Below, one piece after another: positions 6,047-12,365 of a stretch of 12,365 bases of DNA (its first letter is position 1; every line of letters begins with the position of its first letter). Both the position numbers and the translations under genes were made by a program. This DNA comes from Actinomycetota bacterium (GTDB lineage Bacteria > Actinomycetota > Thermoleophilia > Solirubrobacterales > Solirubrobacteraceae): contig VAYD01000084.1 of NCBI GenBank assembly GCA_005883905.1, positions 267 to 12,631 of the forward strand. The letters are read 5' to 3'. The notes beneath the pieces were generated by a model. The model saw only the letters and a program-made list of their open reading frames with translations. It did no database searches and had not been told where the DNA came from.

Positions 6047-9000
6047 TTGCCGCTCTCCGCCTTCTCCCCAGACGTCCGCGACTGGTTCCGCGGCGCCTTC
6101 GAGGCGCCGACGCCTGCGCAGGAGCAGGCGTGGCCGGCAATCGCCTCGGGCGAGCACGTGCTGCTCAGCGCGCCGACCGGCAGCGGCAAGACGCTCGCGG
6201 CGTTCCTGTGGGGGATCGATCGGCTGAGCCAGTCGAAGGTCGATCACACGCGGCTTGTGTACGTCTCGCCGCTGAAGGCGCTGAGCTACGACATCGAGCG
6301 CAACCTGCGCGCCCCGCTGCGCGGGATCGACCCGGACATCAGCGTCGCGATCCGCACCGGCGACACGCCGCAGGCCGAGCGCATGGCGATGCGCCGCAAC
6401 CCGCCTGACATCCTCATCACGACGCCGGAGTCGCTGTACCTGATCCTCACCAGCCAGGCGCGCGAGATGCTGACCGGCGTCGAGGCCGTGATCGTCGACG
6501 AGATCCATGCCGTCGCTTCGACCAAGCGGGGCTCGCACCTGGCGCTGACGCTCGAGCGGCTAAGCGAGCTGGCTGAGGGCGACCCGCAGCGCATCGGCCT
6601 GTCGGCGACGCAGAACCCGCTCGAGGAGATCGGGCGCTTCCTGGTCGGCCCGCGGCGCACGTGCCGGATCGTCGACGTGGGCGTGCAAAAGCCGCTCGAC
6701 CTCCAGATCCGCGTGCCGGTCGAGTCGATGGTCGAGCGGCGAATCCACGCGCAACTCGATCTGGCCCGCGATGTACCCGGAGCTCCTCGCGGAGGTCCGC
6801 AACCACCGGTCGACGATCATCTTCGTCAACGCGCGCCGGCAGGCCGAGCGGCTCGCGCTGCGTCTCAACGAGCTCGCCGGCGAGGACATCGCGCGCGCCC
6901 ATCACGGCTCGCTCGCGCGCGAGGAGCGCACCGTCGTCGAGGAGATGCTCAAGGCCGGCGAGCTGCCGTGCCTCGTGGCGACGAGCAGCCTCGAGCTCGG
7001 CATCGACATGGGCGCCGTAGACCTGGTGCTGCAGGTCGAGTCGCCGAAGTCCGTCGCGCGCGGCCTGCAGCGCATCGGCCGCGCCGGCCACTCCGTCGGC
7101 GACATCTCGAAGGGCCGGATCTTCCCCAAGTTCCGCGCCGACCTCCTCGAGTGCGCAGTCGTCACGAAGCTGATGCGCGAGGGCCGGATCGAGCCGACGG
7201 TCGTGCCGCGCAACGCGCTCGACGTGCTCGCGCAGCAGATCGTCGCGATCGTGGCGTCGCACGAGGACGGCGTCGCGGTCGACGACCTCTTCGCGCTGAT
7301 CACCCGCACCCACTCCTACGCCGAGCTGCACCGCGACCTGCTCGAGAACGTCCTCGACATGCTCGACGGGCGCTACCCGTCGCAGGAGTTCGGCGAGCTG
7401 CGCGCCCGCGTCGTCTGGGACCGCGTCGCCGGCACGCTGCGCGCGCGCAAGGGCGCCAACTCGCTGGCGATCGTCAACGCGGGCACGATCCCCGACCGCG
7501 GGCTGTTCTCCGTCGTCCTGCCCGACGGCCGCCGCGTCGGCGAGCTCGACGAGGAGATGGTCTACGAGGCGCGCGCAGGCCAGACGTTCCTGCTCGGCGC
7601 CTCGACCTGGCGGATCGAGGAGATCGGCCGCGACCGCGTCGTCGTTACGCCCGCGCCGGGCGTGCCGGGCGCCGTCCCGTTCTGGAAGGGCGACAGCGTC
7701 GGGCGGCCGAAGGAGCTCGGTAGGGCGATCGGCGAGTTCAGCCGCTGGGCGGTCGAGCAGACCGAGGCAACGCTGATGCGCGACTACGACCTCGATCAGC
7801 GCGCCGCCCGCAATCTGCTCGATTACCTGCGCGAACAGCAGGAGGCGACACGCGTTGTGCCGAGCGACCGCGCGATCGTCATCGAGCGCTTCCGCGACGA
7901 GATCGGTGACTGGCGCCTGTGCGTCCTGAGCCCGTACGGCGGCCGCGTCCATGCCGCCTGGGGCCTGGCGCTGAGCCGGCGGATCCGCGAGCAGTACGGG
8001 CTCGAATCGGACGCGATCTGGTCAGACGACGGGATCATCGTCCACCTCCCCGACGCGGATGAGCCGCCGGGCGCGGAGCTCGTCATGGTCGAGCCCGACG
8101 AGGTCGAGGACGCCGTCGTCGCCGAGTTGGCCTCGAGCGCGCTGTTCGGCGCGCGCTTCCGCGAGAACGCCGGCCGCGCCCTGCTGATCCCGCGCGCCTA
8201 CCCCGGCAAGCGCACGCCGCTGTGGCAGCAGCGCCTGAAGTCGCAGTCGCTGCTGGAGGTCGCCAAGCACTACGCCCAGTTCCCGATCATCCTCGAGACC
8301 TATCGCGAGTGCCTGCGCGACGTGCTCGACCTGCCGGGCCTGCAGGAGCTGCTGACCGCGCTGCACCGGCGCGAGCTGAGCGTCGTGGAAGTCGAGACGC
8401 CGACGGCCTCGCCGTTCGCGAGCAGCCTGCTGTTCGACTACGTCGCGACGTACATGTACGAGGGCGACACGCCCAACGCCGAGCGACGCGCCGCCGCGCT
8501 GTCGCTCGACCGCGAGCTGCTGCGCGAGCTGCTCGGCCAGGAGGAGCTGCGCGACCTCATCGACCCGGCGGCGCTCGACCAGGTCGAGGCCGACCTGCAG
8601 CACCGCTCCGACCGCACCAAGGCCGACTCGCGCGACGCGCTCTCCGACGTCCTGCGGCGCGTCGGCGACCTGACGCTCGACGAGGTGCGCGACCGCGTGC
8701 TCGACGGGCTCGACGCCGAGCAGCTGCTGCTCGGCCTGGGCGAGGAGCGCCGCGCCGTCCGGCTGCGCGTCAACGGCGAGCCGCGCTGGATCGCTGCCGA
8801 CGACGCGGGCCTGTACCGCGACGCGCTCGGCGCCGTCCCGCCCAGCGGCCTGCCCGAGGCGTTCGTGGCAGATGTGCCCGACGCGCTCGAACGCGTCGTC
8901 GCCCGCTACGCGCGCACGCACGGGCCCTTCACCACCGACGAGGTCCGCGCCCGCTACGGCGCCGATCCGACGGCCGTGCTGACGAAGCTCGAGCGCGAGG

Positions 9001-10352
9001 GCGATGTCGTCCGCGGCGAGCTGCGGCCCGGCGGAACGCAACGGGAATGGTGCGACGCGGATGTCCTGCGAAGACTGCGCCGCGCCTCGCTGGCGGTGCT
9101 GCGCAAGGAGATCGAGGCCGCGCTCGCCGCGTTCCTGCCGTCGTGGCAGGGCGTCGACCGCCACCCCGCGGCCGGTGCCGGCGTGGACCGCCTGCGCGAG
9201 GTGCTCGTCCCGCTGCAGGGGCTCGCGCTGCCCGCCGACGTCTGGGAGCGCGACGTGCTGCCGCGGCGCACCGGCGCCTACTCGCCGACGTGGATGGACC
9301 AGCTCTGCGCCAGCGGCGAGGTCGTCTGGGTCGGCGCCGGCGCGCTCGGGCGCAACTCGGGCCGCGTGGCGCTGTACTTCCGCGACGACGCCGAGCTGAT
9401 CGGGCCGCCGACGAACAAAGCCGAGGCCCCGAACCAGCCCGAGCACGACGCGATCCGCCAGCGGCTCGCCGCCTCCCCTTGCTTCTTCACCGACCTGCTC
9501 GCCGAGCTGGCGCTGAGCCCCGAGGAGATCCAGGAGGCGCTGTGGGATCTCGCCTGGGCGGGCGAGGTGACCAACGACGCCTTCGCACCGCTGCGCGCGC
9601 CGCGGCTGACGCTCGCGCGGGCGCAGCGCGCAATCGACCGGTCGCGTCCGGGGCGACGGTTCGGCGCGCGCCGCAGCGGCGCCGGCGCGACCGTGCAGGG
9701 GCGCTGGTCGCTGACCACGACGATCTTCCGCACGGAGCCCGACCCCGGCCTGCGCCGCCGCACCCGCGCCGAGCTGCTGCTCGAGCGCTACGGCATCGTC
9801 ACCCGCGAGCACGTGCTCGCCGAGGGCGCGGCCGGCGGCTTCAGCCTGCTCTACGACTCCTTCGGCGCGCTCGAGACGCTCGGCGTCTGCCGGCGCGGCT
9901 ACTTCATCGAAGGTCTCGGCGGCGCGCAGTTCGCGCTGCCCGGCGCGGTCGAGCGCCTGCGTTCGCAGAAGGCCGAGGACGAGGCGCCGCCGCTCGTGCT
10001 CGCCGCCACAGATCCGGCACAGCCCTACGGCGCTGCGTTGCCGTGGCCCAAGCGCGAGGGTGAAGCCAAGCGCCCGCAGCGCGCCGGCGGCGCGAACGTC
10101 GTCCTGGCGGGAAGCGAACCGGTGCTCTACGTCGAGCGCGGCGGCCGCGGCATCCTCGTCCTGACAGAGCCCGACGACCCGCGCCTGCGCCCGAGCTTCG
10201 CGGCGCTCGCGGCGTTCATCACGGCCGACCGGCGCCGCAAGCTCAGCCTCGAGCGCATCGACGGCGAGCCCGTCGTCGGCTCGCAGTGGGAGCCGCTGTT
10301 GATCGAGCTCGGCTTCCGCCAGGGCCCGCGCAAGCTCACGCTGAGCGCCTGA
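6047..10352 (+). pseudogene. lhr: Lhr-family ATP-dependent helicase (long form with C-terminal domain), interrupted by deletion/frameshift
   Basis: The first frame starts at TTG 6047 and holds the superfamily-2 motifs: Q-type FEAPTPAQ, Walker A TGSGKT (44-49), DEIH (151-154) and LSAT (185-188). It runs through LQIRVPVESMVE to about base 6735. The second frame picks up at about 6735-6753 with ESTRNSIWPAMYPELL and continues to TGA 10352, with motif V ATSSLELGIDMG (from 6978) and motif VI QRIGRAGH (from 7068). The Lhr-specific winged-helix and large C-terminal region follow (LYEGD-type YMYEGDTPNAERR, FLPSWQGVDRHP, WERDVLPRRTGAYSP). Total span is 1,435 codons; mycobacterial Lhr is about 1,500 residues. 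The linker between VPVExM and SIWPA is usually about 15-25 residues longer, so the lesion looks like a deletion. Lhr translocates 3'-to-5' on single-stranded DNA and acts in DNA repair. The rest is well conserved. Confidence 0.9.
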
Positions 10353-10367
10353 CACGGAAGGGCCGTG
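10353..10367 (+). other. Small perfect hairpin after the lhr stop
   Basis: CACGG (10353-10357), loop AAGGG, CCGTG (10363-10367) form a five-pair perfect inverted repeat directly after the lhr TGA. There is no T-rich tract, so it is weak as an intrinsic terminator; it could equally be chance or an operator for the Nudix gene. Confidence 0.25.
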
Positions 10368-10378
10368 ACGCTCGCCGC

Positions 10379-10391
10379 TAGCCTCCGCGGG
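10379..10391 (+). promoter_or_regulatory. Possible -10 box for a leaderless Nudix-nei-GDPD transcript
   Basis: TAGCCT at 10379-10384 is followed by 7 bases and then GTG 10392. The spacing matches that before lhr, which favours GTG 10392 over the in-frame GTG at 10365 as the Nudix start. No convincing -35 box is seen at 17 bases, and no Shine-Dalgarno. Confidence 0.35.
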
Positions 10392-10769
10392 GTGAGCGAC
10401 GAGATCCGCGCCGCCGGCGGCGTCGTGATGCGGGACGGCCGCATCGCGGTGGTGCACCGGCCGAAGTACGACGACTGGTCGCTGCCCAAGGGCAAGCTCG
10501 ACCCGGGCGAGTCGTGGGAGGAGGCGGCGATGCGCGAGGTCGAGGAGGAGACCGGCCTGCGGTGTCGCCTGGAGGAGGAGCTCGAGCCCGCGCACTACAC
10601 GGCCAAGGGACGGCCGAAGACCGTGCGCTGGTGGCGGATGTCGGTGATCGAGGACGGCGGCGACTCCGACGACGAGGTCGACGAGCTGCGCTGGCTGACG
10701 CCTGGGGAAGCCGTCTCGACGCTCAGCTACGACCACGACCGCCAGCTCGTGCGAAGCGTCGCGGGCTGA
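10392..10769 (+). CDS. Nudix hydrolase, MutT-like
   Basis: With GTG 10392 as start, the protein is 125 residues, a single Nudix domain. The 23-residue Nudix box runs from G34 to L56 and matches GX5EX7REUXEEXGU exactly: G34, E40, then R48-E49 and E52-E53, T54, G55, L56. AVVHRPKYDDWSLPKGKLDPGE ahead of it resembles the N-terminal domain of mycobacterial MutT1, but no histidine-phosphatase domain follows. The family hydrolyses nucleoside diphosphates linked to another group; candidates are oxidised nucleotides such as 8-oxo-dGTP, or dinucleoside polyphosphates. The substrate cannot be set from sequence. An in-frame GTG at 10365 would add 9 residues but lies inside the hairpin. The stop overlaps the nei start (TGATG). 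The link with lhr and nei suggests nucleotide-pool cleansing. Confidence 0.92.
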   Translation: MSDEIRAAGGVVMRDGRIAVVHRPKYDDWSLPKGKLDPGESWEEAAMREVEEETGLRCRLEEELEPAHYTAKGRPKTVRWWRMSVIEDGGDSDDEVDELRWLTPGEAVSTLSYDHDRQLVRSVAG

Positions 10770-11542
10770 TGCCCGAGGGCGACTCCATCCACTACGCGGC
10801 CAACCGCATGCGGCCGGTGCTCACCGGCGCCGTGCCGGCGATCGAGACGCCGCACCCGCGCCATGCGTTCGATCGGTGGCCGGAGCGGCTGGCCGACCAG
10901 GCCGTCGAAGCCGTCGACGCACACGGCAAGCACCTCTTCATCCGCTTCGAGGACGACCTCGTCCTGCACTCGCACCTGCGGATGACCGGCACGTGGGCCA
11001 CATACGAGGAGGGCCGCCGCTGGCGCCGCTCGCCGCGCCGCGCGTGGCTCTTGCTGCGCGCGCGCGACCACGTGGTCGTGCAGTTCGACGGCCCGGTGCT
11101 CGAGCTGCTCACCGAGTCGCGCACGCGCTTCGATCGCCGCCTCGCGATGCTCGGGCCCGACATCCTCGCGGACGAGCTCGACGAGCAGCGCTTCCTGCAG
11201 CGCCTGCGCGATGACGACCAGACGCGGCCGATCGGCGACGCCCTGCTGGACCAGCGCACGATCGCAGGCATCGGGAACCTGTGGAAGGCCGAGGCGTGCT
11301 TCGACGCGGCGATCGATCCGTGGCGCCCGGCCGGCCAGGTCAGCGACGCGGAGGCGCTGGCGATCGTGCACGCGGCGCGCCCGCGGATGCAGGAGTCGGC
11401 GCGCTCGGGCCATCAGACGCGCGAGCCGTCCGTGTACCGCCGCGTCGGCAGGCCCTGCCCGCGCTGCGGGGCGACGATCCTGAGCCGCGGGCAAGGCGAC
11501 GACAACCGCATGACCTACTGGTGCCCGGGATGCCAGCGCTGA
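10769..11542 (+). CDS. nei: Fpg/Nei-family DNA glycosylase/AP lyase (Nei2-like)
   Basis: ATG 10769 shares a base with the Nudix stop. The 257-residue protein has every key feature of the family: P2-E3 at the N-terminus (MPEGDSIH; Pro2 forms the Schiff base after Met removal), the strand lysine K54 in HGKHLFI, the [11 protein letters not shown] block, the helix-two-turn-helix region ([19 protein letters not shown]) and a C-terminal zinc finger C230-x2-C233-x18-C252-x2-C255. MPEGDSIH and [11 protein letters not shown] are closer to actinobacterial Nei2/endonuclease VIII types than to MutM, so oxidised pyrimidines are the likely substrates; this assignment is inferred. Lhr and nei are adjacent in Mycobacterium tuberculosis (Rv3296-Rv3297), and here only the Nudix gene lies between them. 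It overlaps the GDPD gene by 13 bases. Confidence 0.94.
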   Translation: MPEGDSIHYAANRMRPVLTGAVPAIETPHPRHAFDRWPERLADQAVEAVDAHGKHLFIRFEDDLVLHSHLRMTGTWATYEEGRRWRRSPRRAWLLLRARDHVVVQFDGPVLELLTESRTRFDRRLAMLGPDILADELDEQRFLQRLRDDDQTRPIGDALLDQRTIAGIGNLWKAEACFDAAIDPWRPAGQVSDAEALAIVHAARPRMQESARSGHQTREPSVYRRVGRPCPRCGATILSRGQGDDNRMTYWCPGCQR

Positions 11543-12234
11543 GCTACCGTCGCGTCGGCCACAAGGGCGCCGACCACATCGCGCCCGGCAACACGATCGC
11601 CAGCTTCGACGCCGCGCTCGCTGCGGGCGTCGACATGGTCGAGTTCGACGTCCTCAGGCTGGCCGACGGCCGCCTGGTCCTCGCGCACGACCCGCGCGCC
11701 GCCGACGGCCCTGGCGTCATCACGCTCGAGGAGGGCCTCGACCACCTCATCACCGACGCATACGCCGGGATCGAGCTCGACGTCGACCTCAAGAGCGCAG
11801 GCTACGAGCGCGAGGTGCTCGACGCGCTGCGCGCGCGCGGGCTGGTCGAACGCACGCTGATCTCCACGATGGAGGAGGAGTCGCTGCCGGTCGTCCGCGG
11901 GCTCGAGCCGGGCGTGCGGCTCGGCTGGTCGGTGCCGAAGATGCGCCGCAACCCGCTGTCGCACCCGGTCACGAGGCCGCTCGCGCTGCTTGGCGCCGTC
12001 GAGTACCGGCGACGCCTGGCGAAGCGCGTCCGCACGCGCCTGCGCGCGGGCGAGATCGACGCGGTGATGGCCCACTACGCGGTCGTCGATCGCCGCCTGG
12101 TCCACGTGGTCAAGGAGGCCGGCGGCGAGCTCTACGTCTGGACGGTCGACGAGCCCGAGCGGATCGCGCGGCTCGAGCGCCTCGGCGTGAGCGGGATCAT
12201 CTCCAACGATCCTCGCCTGTTCGTCAGCGACTGA
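11530..12234 (+). CDS. Glycerophosphodiester phosphodiesterase family protein
   Basis: ATG 11530 starts within the last 13 bases of nei; an in-frame GTG at 11521 is possible. The 234-residue protein is a short cytosolic GDPD with no signal peptide. GDPD features: GHKGA with the catalytic H11, E38 and D40 in MVEFDV (metal ligands), DGRLVLAHD with the second catalytic H53, a third acidic site in ELDVDLK, and the closing [27 protein letters not shown]. The family hydrolyses glycerophosphodiesters to glycerol-3-phosphate and an alcohol. Two departures from the common pattern: HKG replaces HRG and PGNT replaces PENT, while all metal and acid-base residues remain. It may serve phospholipid turnover; the link to the repair genes is only positional. 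Its 3' end overlaps a convergent gene by 11 bases. Confidence 0.9.
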   Translation: MPALSYRRVGHKGADHIAPGNTIASFDAALAAGVDMVEFDVLRLADGRLVLAHDPRAADGPGVITLEEGLDHLITDAYAGIELDVDLKSAGYEREVLDALRARGLVERTLISTMEEESLPVVRGLEPGVRLGWSVPKMRRNPLSHPVTRPLALLGAVEYRRRLAKRVRTRLRAGEIDAVMAHYAVVDRRLVHVVKEAGGELYVWTVDEPERIARLERLGVSGIISNDPRLFVSD

Positions 12235-12365
12235 TGTCGCAGGTCGCCAGCGACGTCGTCAGCGCGGGGTTCTTCGGGTTCGCGTGCCCGGACTCGGTCG
12301 GGAGCGTGGCGCGCCCGCGCACCTTCTTGCCGACGCGCCACTGGACGTTGACGACGCCGCGCAGG
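12224..12365 (-). CDS. C-terminal end of an unidentified protein (truncated by window edge)
   Basis: On the reverse strand an open frame enters from the window edge (first full codon at 12364) and ends at TGA 12226-12224, giving 46 residues that begin [14 protein letters not shown] and end LATCDISR. All but one sense codon end in G or C, as in the real genes here, while competing frames do not; this is the main evidence. The start lies outside the window. The peptide has one cysteine near its end and no motif I can name. A beta-type secreted or surface protein is possible but not shown. It converges on the GDPD gene and overlaps it by 11 bases. Confidence 0.6.
   Translation of the reverse strand, partial: LRGVVNVQWRVGKKVRGRATLPTESGHANPKNPALTTSLATCDISR

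Noticed and set aside
1124..6741. Programmed frameshifting or intein/intron removal as cause of the broken frames
   Set aside because: No slippery heptamer, intein or intron sequence is present at the joins; protein blocks are missing, not added, which programmed events would not explain.
6447..7952. A 501-residue reverse open frame over the helicase core
   Set aside because: It covers helicase motifs V and VI on the other strand and has no domain signal; a shadow frame.
10353..10367. Hairpin as a rho-independent terminator for lhr
   Set aside because: The stem is only five pairs and no T-run follows; kept only as a low-confidence hairpin.
8022..10736. A 904-residue open frame on the reverse strand opposite lhr and the Nudix gene
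   Set aside because: It is antisense to clearly conserved Lhr, Lhr C-terminal and Nudix sequence; its composition (Arg/Ala/Gly/Val-rich, no motifs) is what high-GC shadow frames give.
1..12365. CRISPR array, tRNA or rRNA genes, insertion sequences, toxin-antitoxin or phage-defence cassette
   Set aside because: No regularly spaced repeats, RNA gene folds, transposase motifs or terminal inverted repeats, or recognisable defence proteins were found on either strand.

Overview
The window is GC-rich and gene-dense. Coding codons end almost always in G or C, starts include GTG and TTG, and many genes overlap by a few bases. Protein flavour (long-form RmlA with RmlB and RmlD, UDGb, a long Lhr helicase beside a Nei2-type glycosylase) suggests a high-GC Actinomycetota, probably class Thermoleophilia/Solirubrobacterales. 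That placement is inferred from remembered family resemblance, not from a search.

Layout: (1) 1-2247, forward: 3' end of rmlA, then rmlD and rmlB, joined by ATGA overlaps, for dTDP-L-rhamnose synthesis. No rmlC is visible. (2) 2244-2660, reverse: a small lipoprotein whose stop codon interlocks with the rmlB stop. (3) 2690-4655, forward: TetR regulator, SAM methyltransferase and family-5 uracil-DNA glycosylase, chained by GTGA overlaps. (4) 4703-6036: a secreted alpha/beta-hydrolase with a broken frame. (5) 6047-10352: Lhr-family helicase, also frame-broken. (6) 10392-12234: Nudix hydrolase, Fpg/Nei glycosylase and glycerophosphodiesterase, all overlapping. (7) 12224-12365, reverse: C-terminal end of an unidentified protein, convergent with the phosphodiesterase. 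No gene-free stretch exceeds about 50 bases.

Four of the genes (UDGb, Lhr, Nudix, Nei2) fit a base-damage and nucleotide-pool repair neighbourhood. The lhr-nei pairing is known from mycobacteria.

The most unusual property of the window is a series of short internal deletions that remove conserved protein blocks: in rmlD (about 1124-1140), rmlB (about 1591-1596), the hydrolase (about 5629-5645, removing the nucleophile serine) and lhr (about 6732-6741), with a possible fifth in the methyltransferase. In the three frame-breaking cases, conserved residues are readable in both frames over the same bases at the join, as expected from deletion between short direct repeats. This is either clustered slippage in the genome or a sequencing, amplification or assembly artefact. 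A second pattern is a TAnnCT box 6-9 bases before four start codons, consistent with leaderless transcripts. I found no CRISPR array, RNA gene, insertion sequence or convincing novel defence system.
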